DNA from: Bartonella henselae str. Houston-1
Lineage (GTDB): Bacteria > Pseudomonadota > Alphaproteobacteria > Rhizobiales > Rhizobiaceae
Assembly (NCBI RefSeq): GCF_000046705.1
Contig: NC_005956.1
Span: forward strand, 1,477,001-1,541,000
Direction: 5' to 3'
DNA: 64,000 nt
The position numbers and the translations under genes are program-made. Below the pieces are notes generated by a model. It was not told the DNA's origin and made no database searches. It saw only the letters and a list, made by a program, of their open reading frames with translations. Position 1 is the first letter of the stretch. Every line of letters begins with the position of its first letter. Shown in pieces: positions 48,786-57,354 of the stretch.

Positions 48786-48980
48786 ATGAAAACAACAAAG
48801 ACCGATCCTTCTCTCTTAAAAAAAGAAAAAAGCACCAAGATAAGGATTGGTACAAGCAAAAACACTCATGAATTTGAGGGATCCCTCTTCCCTCGTTCAA
48901 AGCTTGAAATCTCAAAAGAACATGCGAGGGGGAATATTTCATGAGAAGAATTTAACACTCTCATGGACAGTGCGACATGA
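48786..48980 (+). pseudogene. biaA: Broken biaA copy before bepB
   Basis: Translation from the ATG at 48786 aligns with BiaA. NTHEFEG matches STHALEG and still fits (S/T)xxxE(G/N); EHARGNIS matches GYARGNTS. A TGA at 48942-48944 then stands where BiaA has Leu, and the homology goes on in frame (EEFNTLMDSAT) to a stop at 48978-48980, 13 bases before bepB. Position relative to bepB is exactly that of biaA relative to bepA. A shortened product with the inhibitory helix could still be made, but no good ribosome-binding site is visible. Confidence 0.85.
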
Positions 48981-48993
48981 TAAGGAGTTAACA

Positions 48994-50622
48994 ATGCCAA
49001 AAGCAAAAGCAAAAAATATCTCCACCGCTTCTCCCCATAATTATATCTATCCTGGTACCCAAATACTCAAAAATAAATATGGAGAAACAGATTTAAAACT
49101 CCTTCTGGAAAAATGCTTACATGATAGGGAACAAGCAATGATGAATCTGCGTGCAGAATCCCTACCAGAATATTTTGATTGCGCTTATCTATGCTATATC
49201 CACCAACAATTGTTTCAAAAAACCTTTGAATGGGCTGGCCATCTCCGCCACACTCCCTTCACATTTGCAGATGGTAGCATTGCCGCCATGCCAGAAATGA
49301 AAAGAACAGAATGGGGCAAAGATTTTGCAAAAAGTGAAAAAATCCCCGAACTTTTACAAAAATTAGATCAAGAGCTTGCCGAAAAAGACAATTTGCAAGG
49401 CTTAACACGCGAAGAGTTTATCAAGCAAGCAACGGAGCTATTTTATTCTCTTCACAAAATCCACCCATTCATAGATGGCAATGAACACACAGAACAATTC
49501 TTTTTTGAAAATCTCGCCAAAGCCGCCGGACATCAACTTGACTTTTCGCTTGTCACACAAAAACGCATGATGGCAGTCTGTAGCGAAGCAATGCAATATG
49601 GCGATACACAACTGATGAAAGATCTTTTTGAAGATATCTCCAATCCAGAAAAAATACGTCTTTTAAAAGACTTTATGAACAACATCAACAATACAGGACG
49701 CAACGTGAATGATTGCCTTGTTATGGTGACAAAGGCAGGAGAAACCTACAGAGGAACCTATCAAGGTTGTTATTCAGAAGCTTTTGTGCTCGATATGCAA
49801 GGGACTTACATCATCGGCAAAAAAGATGATCTCACACCAGAACGATTAAAATCATTAAAACCTGGTGATACAATTACCTTTATCGCCCCCAAAAACAAAG
49901 AGCTTGAAAACACGCTCATTCCAAAAGAGACATTAGCGCCTCTAACAAAAAGTGAATGTGCCAGAACGGTTGCGCAAACTAGCCATGTCCTCACAGCTCA
50001 AAAGAAAGTCCGGCAACACTCAAAAATTGTTTATGGCAATGCAAACACATTAAACGAACAAATAGAAGAGATTACTAAAAATCCAGAATTAGGTCAACTG
50101 CTCGCCGATCAGATTAGACAAACACCGCACTCTCTTTCTCCTCTTGCAGGTTTCAGTCTATGCGGTTTACAAAATCCGGCACGTGCAAACGCTCGAAATC
50201 ATCTTGATGCACTCGCTACTACAGTTGCAAATTATGCACATATTGTAGAACATACATATCATGTAATCACTCAAAAACATCAAATTGAACAAGAACGCCT
50301 TGGTAAAACAGTAGAAAAGCCCAGTCAAAACTTGCAAAACCTTTTTGCCTTATCACCGGAACAACAAAGAGAAATCTTGTCTCAATCTCCTCAATTATAC
50401 CAAGAGCTCCGTACTTTTATATGCTGTGTAGAGCATCGTCTCTCATCAAACGAGTGGAGTGCGATCAAAAACAAAGATTATGAAACACTTGCTCAAAGTA
50501 TCGGTGTATCAGAACAGACAGCACGAGAGATTACCAATACTGTTCAAAAAGCCAGAGAGTTACATAAACAAGTCTACACACACGCAATCACTCGCTCAAA
50601 TACGCTTGCTATTGCCAGCTAA
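48994..50622 (+). CDS. bepB: BepB, Fic-OB-BID effector with degenerate Fic motif
   Basis: A 542-residue BepA paralog (Fic about 15-195, OB about 205-300, BID and tail about 315-542) with TAAGGAG before the ATG. The N-terminal repeats the BepA pattern (LRHTPFTFADGSIAAMPEM). The catalytic loop reads HPFIDGNEHTEQ from His157: the first half is intact, but the second Gly and the Arg of the HPFx(D/E)GNGRxxR motif are replaced by Glu and His, and the last Arg by Gln. These residues bind the nucleotide phosphates, so AMP transfer is unlikely. The BID core (HSKIVYGNANTLN, LAGFSLCGLQNPAR) is intact, so secretion is expected. Its function is not known to me. Confidence 0.94.
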   Translation: MPKAKAKNISTASPHNYIYPGTQILKNKYGETDLKLLLEKCLHDREQAMMNLRAESLPEYFDCAYLCYIHQQLFQKTFEWAGHLRHTPFTFADGSIAAMPEMKRTEWGKDFAKSEKIPELLQKLDQELAEKDNLQGLTREEFIKQATELFYSLHKIHPFIDGNEHTEQFFFENLAKAAGHQLDFSLVTQKRMMAVCSEAMQYGDTQLMKDLFEDISNPEKIRLLKDFMNNINNTGRNVNDCLVMVTKAGETYRGTYQGCYSEAFVLDMQGTYIIGKKDDLTPERLKSLKPGDTITFIAPKNKELENTLIPKETLAPLTKSECARTVAQTSHVLTAQKKVRQHSKIVYGNANTLNEQIEEITKNPELGQLLADQIRQTPHSLSPLAGFSLCGLQNPARANARNHLDALATTVANYAHIVEHTYHVITQKHQIEQERLGKTVEKPSQNLQNLFALSPEQQREILSQSPQLYQELRTFICCVEHRLSSNEWSAIKNKDYETLAQSIGVSEQTAREITNTVQKARELHKQVYTHAITRSNTLAIAS

Positions 50623-50649
50623 AAAATATGAGGCCTTGTTGCTTAATCT

Positions 50650-51047
50650 GAACACCCATGTGGAAGAAATGTTTTAATATTCCCACACCCATGAAAGAAC
50701 AGAGCACTTAAGCGCCCTATTACTAATTTTGCAAATAGCATAGACATCATATCCAGATTAATTGGGCGGATGATTATGAGTACCTTTTTAAACGCCAGGA
50801 TTACAGCTGACGGAAACTACAAAAAGCGTGTGTTGTTTATCTTAGATGAAGTGGACCTTCATGGTTATAGGAATATTTTAAAAGGGCGCTCATTTTACCT
50901 CCCCGAAAAACGCGCCAAAATGAATAAATTATTCTCATGCAAGAACATCCCCCTTTACGATGTGGTTGCACGATCTATTTTAGAAGGAAAAAAATGTTAG
51001 CAACTGCTGAAAAGAACTGTTTTGCCCCCAAAGCACAGAAAAACTAA
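50650..51047 (+). pseudogene. virD4: Collapsed second copy of virD4
   Basis: The region after bepB aligns with the end of the bepA-virD4 spacer (CGCCCTATTACTAATTTT against 46470-46484), then with virD4 itself. FLNARITADGNYKKRVLFI and LDEVDLHGYRNIL match the Walker B region of virD4 near 47918-48010. An internal deletion of roughly 290 bp follows, and the homology resumes at the virD4 3' end (RSILEGKKC and the following bases to the stop). Most of the N-terminal 450 codons is gone. The order bep then virD4 is thus repeated. Confidence 0.9.
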
Positions 51048-51152
51048 AAACCATCCTCTTATGGAGACCATGTATCAAAACAAAAACAACAACATCAAAG
51101 GATAAAAGCAAAGGTTCTGTTTCATAAAAGCATATAAACAAGGAATTTCCGC

Positions 51153-51311
51153 ATGATCCAGCAAGAAAAATAAGATGAAAAAAGATCTTTGAGCAATGCT
51201 GTTTTGCATGGGCTTACCAACACGCGCACTCTTCGTAAAGAGTCCCTAAACGCACAAGCGGTCAATGACAATGATACGCACCATGTCCATATGGAAGAGT
51301 CCCTTATTTAA
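51153..51311 (+). pseudogene. Relic of the small ORF after virD4
   Basis: ATGATCCAGCAAGAAAAATAA aligns with the start of the ORF at 48563 but stops at codon 7. Beyond the stop the frame continues to match (DEKRSLSNAVLHGLTNTRTL against GEKRPLSSVVFHGLTNASTL). The upstream spacer is also similar. Confidence 0.7.
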
Positions 51312-51454
51312 ACACCCAGAAGGCGGGCTTTATGAAAACAACTTTATTAAAAGCTAGGAAAAATTATCATTTATGAAAATGATACACAAAGGGGGAATAC
51401 ATACCAAAAAAGCTTTCCACAAAATGAAAAAAGGAAAGAAATCTGCATGAAAAA

Positions 51455-51666
51455 ACCCAAACGGACTGTTTTGCAGTTTTTATACCAGAAGAATTAAAAA
51501 AACACAATGAAACGGTTGATACATCCTTCAGCACACATGTTCTCATCATCTATCAGTCTTCATGTTTTTCAGGAAGCGTTCTTCCCTGAAAAAAAATGTT
51601 CGAAATCCCAACAAAATACGCGAAAGGGGACTTTTCACATGAAAATTTTAACATTCTCATAAACCA
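51455..51666 (+). pseudogene. biaA: Broken biaA copy before bepC
   Basis: In one frame PEELKKHNETVDTSFSTHVL matches LEELKKRREAVDAVISTHAL of BiaA, but the inhibitory Glu-Gly is replaced (STHVLII), and after a stop and small indels the tail continues as IPTKYAKGDFSHENFNIL against LEGYARGNTSLEEFNTL. This tail is in frame with bepC, although bepC has its own ribosome-binding site and ATG 26 bases later. The antitoxin activity must be lost. Confidence 0.82.
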
Positions 51667-51691
51667 CACACCTCTCTCAAGGAGAAAATAT

Positions 51692-53290
51692 ATGTTAGAG
51701 CATAATTATCTGTATAAAAACAGCAACACACTGAAAAATAAATATGGCATAAAAGACCCGCAAAGACTGTATGAGCGCTGTGCCCATGATACAGCCAGAG
51801 AGGTTATGAATCTTCGCTTTGAACCACCCCCACAAAGATTTGGTCTCGCTTATTTGAAATTGATCCATTGGACCCTCTTCCATAGGAGTTTTGAATGGGC
51901 GGGTCATACTCGTGATGAGCCCTTTACATTTGAAGATGGTAGCACCGCCCGTATGCCAGCTATGCGCCCAAAAGGTCATAGGGTTCCTTTTGCCGTTGGT
52001 CCACAGATTCAAAAAGAACTTAAACAATTAGAGAGAAAACTTACCGCAAAGAATAACTTACAAGGCTTATCACGCCAAGAGTTTGCTGAAAGTGCTGCGG
52101 AAGTTTTTATGACTCTCGACCACGCGCATCCTTTCAGAAAAGGCAATGGGCGCGCGCAAAGAATATTTATGGAAAAGCTTGGACAAGCAGCAGGCTATAA
52201 GATTGACTTTTCTTTTATCACAAAAGAGCGCCTCACCCAAGCTAGTATTGCCGCAATGCAACATGGCAACACACAACCCATGAAAGATCTTTTTGAGGAT
52301 ATCACCCACCCGCAAAAATTCCTTCTTTTAAAGGAATTCATCTCTCAAATGAGAAATAGCGGACTTGAGGAAATCAACGAACATATTGTTGTCGTAGCAA
52401 AAGAAGGTGTAAAGTATGATGGCATCTATAAAGGTTGTGCTGCAGAAGGTTTTGTCATAGAATTAGAAGATGGTTTTGTTGTCGGCCACAAAGATGATCT
52501 TACGCCAGAACAAGTCAAAACATTACAGAACGGTGATCGCATAGTCTTTGAAAAAAGCAATGTTCTCGATCTGAAAGAAATATTGATTCCAAAAGAGACC
52601 TTGCCCCCTCTCACCAATGAAGAACTTGCCAAAAGGTTCACAGATAATTGCGGTGTTGAATCATACCGCCAAGAAGTCGAACATTTATCAAAACGTGTTT
52701 ATGGCAAGTCACAAGCACTCAACGAAATGATAGAGTCGATCAATATAGATCCAAGCTTAGGCGCAGAGTTTGCCGATCAAATTGCTCAAAATCCTAAATC
52801 ATTTTGTAAACTTGCGGGGAGGAAAATATTAGGCATAAGAAGTCCAAGTCGCAGGCGTGCCGAAGAGGCTGTTCCACAGCTCTGTGAAGCCCTTAAAAGT
52901 TATGCTGATATGGCACAACATACAATGGAGAACCTCATAGAGCAGCACCAAAGAGAACAAAGACGCATAGCACACTCTGTGGAAAAACCAGGAAGAGATT
53001 TGCAACAGCTTTTTACCCTCTCACCAGAACAACAAAGAGAAGTCCTGTCTCATTCTCCTACACTGCAAAAACAACTCCATACTTTTGCGCGCCAACTACA
53101 GAATCGTCTCTCCTCAGAAGAGCATAGAGCTATACAAGAAAACAATCCTCTAAAACTTTCTTGCATGCTTGGTGTATCGGAAAGCAAAGCAAAAGAAATT
53201 ACTAAAGCTGTAAAACAAACCAAGGAAGCACACTGTCAGCTGCGAACTCTCAAAATCAGTTGTTCCTCAGCAAGGGCTCTTACCAACTAA
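51692..53290 (+). CDS. bepC: BepC, Fic-OB-BID effector
   Basis: A 532-residue effector. The Fic loop is HPFRKGNGRAQR from His146: complete except that Lys stands where catalytic Fic enzymes have Asp or Glu. This HPFxKGNGR form is the known hallmark of BepC, whose described action is to bind the exchange factor GEF-H1 through the Fic domain and cause stress fibres and cell fragmentation, without shown AMP transfer. OB linker about 205-300; BID about 305-440 with LSKRVYGKSQALN and LAGRKILGIRSPSRRRAEE; a basic tail follows. The start is chosen by AAGGAG just before the ATG; the frame is open further upstream through the biaA relic. Confidence 0.95.
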   Translation: MLEHNYLYKNSNTLKNKYGIKDPQRLYERCAHDTAREVMNLRFEPPPQRFGLAYLKLIHWTLFHRSFEWAGHTRDEPFTFEDGSTARMPAMRPKGHRVPFAVGPQIQKELKQLERKLTAKNNLQGLSRQEFAESAAEVFMTLDHAHPFRKGNGRAQRIFMEKLGQAAGYKIDFSFITKERLTQASIAAMQHGNTQPMKDLFEDITHPQKFLLLKEFISQMRNSGLEEINEHIVVVAKEGVKYDGIYKGCAAEGFVIELEDGFVVGHKDDLTPEQVKTLQNGDRIVFEKSNVLDLKEILIPKETLPPLTNEELAKRFTDNCGVESYRQEVEHLSKRVYGKSQALNEMIESINIDPSLGAEFADQIAQNPKSFCKLAGRKILGIRSPSRRRAEEAVPQLCEALKSYADMAQHTMENLIEQHQREQRRIAHSVEKPGRDLQQLFTLSPEQQREVLSHSPTLQKQLHTFARQLQNRLSSEEHRAIQENNPLKLSCMLGVSESKAKEITKAVKQTKEAHCQLRTLKISCSSARALTN

Positions 53291-53317
53291 ACACGTGAGA
53301 TATCTATAATTCTCTCT

Positions 53318-53430
53318 CTGAGCACATCGGCAAGCAAAATACAAGAGATTATGAAAACCGTAAAATAAACTCAAAAAGTACAATAATACAAACTGCGCAC
53401 ACTCCAAGTCGGCCAATGCGCAGTAAAGGC
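53318..53430 (+). pseudogene. 3' fragment of a lost bep gene
   Basis: SASKIQEIMKTVK, then in the same frame after a stop TQKVQ and LRTLQVGQCAVK, aligns with the last 40 residues of BepC (SESKAKEITKAVKQTKEAH, LRTLKIS). It lies directly after bepC and before the bepD leader. It is the tail of a further Fic-type bep copy or a partial duplication of bepC's own end. Confidence 0.6.
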
Positions 53431-53562
53431 TTTTAGCAGCAATACAGGAAAGAGAGCTGTACCTTTTCCTCTCCTCTTTTGGTACAAGTCATTTTATAAA
53501 TGATTGCGTGAAAAAATGTTACAAAATATGACAGAAAATATCCACCAAAATAGACTCGGTAG

Positions 53563-53763
53563 TTTTATATAACTTATTGATAAAATTTCACAAAAAAACT
53601 GTATAAAAGACATAAATGTCGATTATGATAATTGTGAATAGCGGAGGATCTTTGGAGGTCATTCAAGTAACCATCTTCCTTTGTATAAAAGCTATTAAAG
53701 CATAAAGGTGGAGGATGCACCAAAGAGTTTTTCTAAAAACAAAAAGCTTGAAAGGAAGCATGC
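53563..53763 (+). promoter_or_regulatory. Promoter and conserved leader of bepD
   Basis: About 200 bases nearly identical to the region before bepE (55493-55693). It contains a palindrome GACAT-AA-ATGTC (53609-53620) and, from about 53704, the leader block AAAGGTGGAGGATGCACC ... CTTGAAAGGAAGCATGC that also precedes bepE, bepF, bepG and the last Fic relic. GGTG and CACC can pair. AAAGGAAG is the ribosome-binding site. The bepD promoter of B. henselae is a known BatR-controlled promoter; which bases are bound cannot be told from here. Confidence 0.7.
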
Positions 53764-55368
53764 ATGAAAAAAAATCGACCATCCCCTCCGACATCTCGTT
53801 CTAAAGAACAAGAACAAGAACAGGCAAGGACACCTTCACCGCAAGCAGAACCCCTCTATGCACAGGTAAATAAACCACCCAGAGAGCACCGTGCCCAATC
53901 ATCAGAAGAAACTATCTATGCACCTCAAAACCCACCAGAAACTATCTATGCACCCCAAAAACCTCTAGGAAATCCCTATGACAGACTTGGTGGGAGGCCG
54001 AGGAATGGGCGACGTGCCGAGAAACTAGTAGACCCCTATGCAGTAACTGATGTACAGAATCTAGATAGGGGGGCAGACTTTCAAACCTTAGAAAATCCCC
54101 TCTATGAGGGAGTTGGCGGGGGTGCCCATGGTGGGCCACATCCTCAAGAACCAGAACATCTCTATGCAGAGCTTGAATTTGACACACAAAGTGGGCGCTC
54201 CCCCCAAAAACCTGTAGAATCTGTCTATGCAACAGTTGGCATGGGAGCAGAGGGTGGGCAAGACACTCAAACCTTAAAAAATCCCCTCTACGAAGGAGTT
54301 GGCTCAGGAAAGACAACACCCCCTCCGACACCCCATTCTACGGAAAAAGAACAAGAACAGGCAAGGGCACCTTCACCGCAAGCAGAACCCCTCTATGCAC
54401 AGGTAAATAAACCACCCAGAGAGCACCGTGCCCAATCATCAGAAGAAACTATCTATGCACCTCAAAACCCACCAGAAACTATCTATGCACCCCAAAAACC
54501 TCTAGGAAATCCCTATGACAGACTTGGTGGGAGGCCGAGGAATGGGCGACGTGCCAAGAAACTAGTAGACCCCTATGCAGTAACTGATGTACAGAATCTA
54601 GATAGGGGGGCAGACTTTCAAACCTTAGAAAATCCCCTCTATGAGGGAGTTGGCGGGGGTGCCCATGGTGGGCCACATCCTCAAGAACCAGAACATCTCT
54701 ATGCAGAGCTTGAATTTGACACACAAGGTGGGCGCTCCCCCCAAAAACCCGTAGAATCTGTCTATGCAACAGTTGGCATGGGAACAGAGGGTGGGCAAGA
54801 CACTCAAACCTTAAAAAATCCCCTCTACGAAGGAGTTGGCCCAGGAAGGGCAACATCTCCTCCAAGATCCCCGAAAGATGAAGTTACTTCAAAGCTTTTA
54901 AAACACACAGACTTTCAACATGGTGTAAAAGAAGTCCAAGAGTGGTGTAAAATTGTTTATGGTAACCAGTATGCCTTGAATAAAAAACTCTGTAAGATTC
55001 TTGAGAATCCTAAAGCAGGAGACACAATTCTATGGGACCTTGCAGCAGATCCTGAAAGCGCTGGTAAACTTGCGGGTCAAAAAATACTTGGCATAAAAAG
55101 TCCAGACCGCAAACAAGCTGAAGAAGGTTTTGGCTCCCTTTGTGCTGCTTTTGAAAGACATGTAGCTATTACACAAAAGCTACACAAAGATTTTACCCTT
55201 GAGCAGGAAAAACAACGTGGACATGAGAGAGAGACAAGCCCAGAAAGGCAGGAACACAGACATCATCGTCGTCATCACTCACAAGAGAGAGAACAGGGTG
55301 CTTCAGAGCAGGAAGCACGACGCAGAAATAATCCCACAAATCAAAAAGGAATGGCCTTTGGTATGTAA
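53764..55368 (+). CDS. bepD: BepD, tyrosine-motif and BID effector
   Basis: A 534-residue effector. Residues 1-365 are disordered, Pro-rich and carry many tyrosine motifs that host kinases phosphorylate: EPLYAQVN (2), ETIYAPQ (4), NPLYEGVG (4), EHLYAELEF (2), ESVYATVG (2), plus NPYDRLG and DPYAVTD. Most lie in two copies of a 179-residue unit. One BID domain (about 372-480, WCKIVYGNQYALN, LAGQKILGIKSPDR) and a charged His/Arg-rich tail (485-534) form the secretion signal. Known role: after phosphorylation BepD recruits c-Abl and STAT3 and drives an anti-inflammatory response. It begins the effector set without Fic domains. Confidence 0.95.
   Translation: MKKNRPSPPTSRSKEQEQEQARTPSPQAEPLYAQVNKPPREHRAQSSEETIYAPQNPPETIYAPQKPLGNPYDRLGGRPRNGRRAEKLVDPYAVTDVQNLDRGADFQTLENPLYEGVGGGAHGGPHPQEPEHLYAELEFDTQSGRSPQKPVESVYATVGMGAEGGQDTQTLKNPLYEGVGSGKTTPPPTPHSTEKEQEQARAPSPQAEPLYAQVNKPPREHRAQSSEETIYAPQNPPETIYAPQKPLGNPYDRLGGRPRNGRRAKKLVDPYAVTDVQNLDRGADFQTLENPLYEGVGGGAHGGPHPQEPEHLYAELEFDTQGGRSPQKPVESVYATVGMGTEGGQDTQTLKNPLYEGVGPGRATSPPRSPKDEVTSKLLKHTDFQHGVKEVQEWCKIVYGNQYALNKKLCKILENPKAGDTILWDLAADPESAGKLAGQKILGIKSPDRKQAEEGFGSLCAAFERHVAITQKLHKDFTLEQEKQRGHERETSPERQEHRHHRRHHSQEREQGASEQEARRRNNPTNQKGMAFGM
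53784..54857 (+). repeat. Two tandem 537-bp units inside bepD
   Basis: 53784-54320 and 54321-54857 are near-identical direct repeats with an offset of exactly 537 bases (179 codons). They differ at few positions (for example GCCGAG/GCCAAG and CAAAGT/CAAGGT codons). The duplication doubles the number of tyrosine motifs and keeps the frame. Confidence 0.95.
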
Positions 55369-55492
55369 GCGTGCATAAAAAATACAGATATTTTTGCCTT
55401 TCGTTGATTTCTTGGTGCAATTAAAATAAGATGATTTGCGCCAAGAAGTGTTATGAAATGTTACAAAAAAATCACTAAAAAAGCTTCGGAGA

Positions 55493-55693
55493 TTTTATAT
55501 AACTTATTGATAAAATTTCACAAAAAAACTGTATAAAAGACATAAATGTCGATTATCTGGATAGCAAATAGCGGAGGATCTTTGGAAGTCATTCAAGTAG
55601 CTATCCTCCTTTGTATAAAAGCTCTTAAAGCTTAAAGGTGGAGAGTGCACCAAAGAGGTTTTCTAAAAACAAAAGGCTTGAAAGGAAGCATGC
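55493..55693 (+). promoter_or_regulatory. Promoter and conserved leader of bepE
   Basis: Near-identical to the bepD upstream region, including the GACATAAATGTC palindrome (55539-55550) and the leader block from 55634. In the leader a 19-codon frame opens with GTG at 55638 and ends with a TGA that overlaps the bepE ATG (ATGA); the same frame exists before bepD (from 53708). Confidence 0.7.
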
Positions 55694-57088
55694 ATGAAAA
55701 GAAATCAACCACCCCCTCCGACAACTCATTCCACAGAAAAACAAAGAGAACCCTATGGACAATCTGCGATAAGAGCACCTTCACCGCAACCAGAACCTTT
55801 ATACGCAACGGTGAACAAAAGACCACCGCGCGCAAAAGACAGAGAACTAAACAAACCACTAAGCCAACAGGAAGAAGTCGTATACGCAGCGCTTGATTTT
55901 GAAAATAGATCACATCATCCAAGAGAGAGATACCCGGAAAGGAATCTAGAAAGCGAAACTATATATACGACAGTTTCTTCTCAAAGCACAACACAAGCAG
56001 AAATACTCTACGCAGATGTCACTCACACACCCTTGCACAGCAAACACACGAGGAGAGATCCGGCAAGCGAAACTTTATACGCAGAAGTTGCTATGCAAAG
56101 CACAATACCATCTCTAACAAGAGAGGAAATTGCAGATAGGATGCAACACAATCCATTGGTCCAAGCGTATCAACAAGAAGTGATGCATTGGTGCAAAATT
56201 GTTTATGGAAATTCAGATGTTTTGAAGGAGAAAATGCAGGAGGTACTCCAGAAACCGTCTGAGGGAGAAGATCTCTCACGACAAGTTGCAGAAAATCCGA
56301 CGTCTGTTCATAAACTCGCAGGTCGCAACCTGTGTGGCTTGAAAACAAATGCGCGCAGACAAGCTGAAGAAGGTTTTATGCACCTGTGCCAAGCTCTTGA
56401 TGGTTATACAAGTGCTGTAACACAAGCACAAGAAAATATTAAACATGTTCCACAGGCAGAAGCAAGACGCTATGGACAAGAGAGTGAACAAAGAGCCGAG
56501 AGGCTACAACAATCGCGTCATCCTGAAAGGGAGAGACAATCTCTCTCAAATCAAGAACTTCTTGGTATGGTGCAAGAGAATGCATCAATACAAAGATATC
56601 AAGCACAAGTTGAGCATTGGTGTAAAATTGTTTATGGCAATTCAAGTGTTTTGAAGGAAAAAATGGAAGGCATTCTCCAAGACCTATCTGAGGGAGAAGA
56701 GCTTTCATGGCAAGTTGCAGCATATCCTCAATCTGTTCATAAGCTTGCGGGGCATAATGTATGTGGCCTAAAAACAAGTGCACGCAGACATGCTGAATCA
56801 GGTCTTTCACATTTATGTGATGCCATTGATAACTATACCGATGCTGTTCGACAAATAAAAGAAAGTATTACGCGAGGACATCAGGCTCAGACGAGACAAA
56901 ACCGCCAAGAACAATCTGTTGGAGTGAAGCAAGGATTGCACAAAGAAAAAGCCTTATCAAGTCCTAAACAGCATGGGCATCAAACCCATCATCAAGGTGC
57001 GGAAGCCTCTAAGCGAACACACCAACAATCACCGGAAGTTCCACCACGCAAAGTTGGAGGAGCAAAGGCAATAGCTTTCGCCATCTAA
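55694..57088 (+). CDS. bepE: BepE, tyrosine-motif effector with two BID domains
   Basis: A 464-residue effector. The N-terminal part (1-130) has tyrosine motifs EPLYATVN, EVVYAALDF, ETIYTTVSS, EILYADVT and ETLYAEVAM. Two BID domains follow, about 135-250 (WCKIVYGNSDVLKEKM, LAGRNLCGLKTNAR) and about 282-400 (WCKIVYGNSSVLKEKM, LAGHNVCGLKTSAR); they are close copies of each other. A basic tail ends the protein. BepE is known to counteract cell fragmentation caused by BepC and to help migration of infected dendritic cells. The start is set by AAAGGAAG and by similarity of the MK(K/R)NQP N-terminus to BepD and BepF. Confidence 0.94.
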   Translation: MKRNQPPPPTTHSTEKQREPYGQSAIRAPSPQPEPLYATVNKRPPRAKDRELNKPLSQQEEVVYAALDFENRSHHPRERYPERNLESETIYTTVSSQSTTQAEILYADVTHTPLHSKHTRRDPASETLYAEVAMQSTIPSLTREEIADRMQHNPLVQAYQQEVMHWCKIVYGNSDVLKEKMQEVLQKPSEGEDLSRQVAENPTSVHKLAGRNLCGLKTNARRQAEEGFMHLCQALDGYTSAVTQAQENIKHVPQAEARRYGQESEQRAERLQQSRHPERERQSLSNQELLGMVQENASIQRYQAQVEHWCKIVYGNSSVLKEKMEGILQDLSEGEELSWQVAAYPQSVHKLAGHNVCGLKTSARRHAESGLSHLCDAIDNYTDAVRQIKESITRGHQAQTRQNRQEQSVGVKQGLHKEKALSSPKQHGHQTHHQGAEASKRTHQQSPEVPPRKVGGAKAIAFAI

Positions 57089-57354
57089 ACGGCATCAACG
57101 CTCAGCGCGCATCAGCTTTGCTGTTTCATGAGATTGTTTGATCTAATCTCTTGGCTCTAGTCGTTTTAGAAGGATTGCGTCAAGAGTGTGTGTTTGATGT
57201 TGTGGTACATATTTCATCAAACACCCCGTCACTGAACCTGAATAACGCATCAAATTACAAAGACAAATATTGATTACACTCTGGGCAAAAAACGCAAAAT
57301 CCTTTGGGGGCATTCAAATGTGTATCCTTCTTTGAAGAAAAAACTATCAAAATA

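Noticed and set aside
51596..51691. 32-residue N-terminal extension of bepC
   Set aside because: It is the tail of the biaA relic in frame with bepC; AAGGAG before the ATG at 51692 and similarity to BepA/BepB support the shorter protein.
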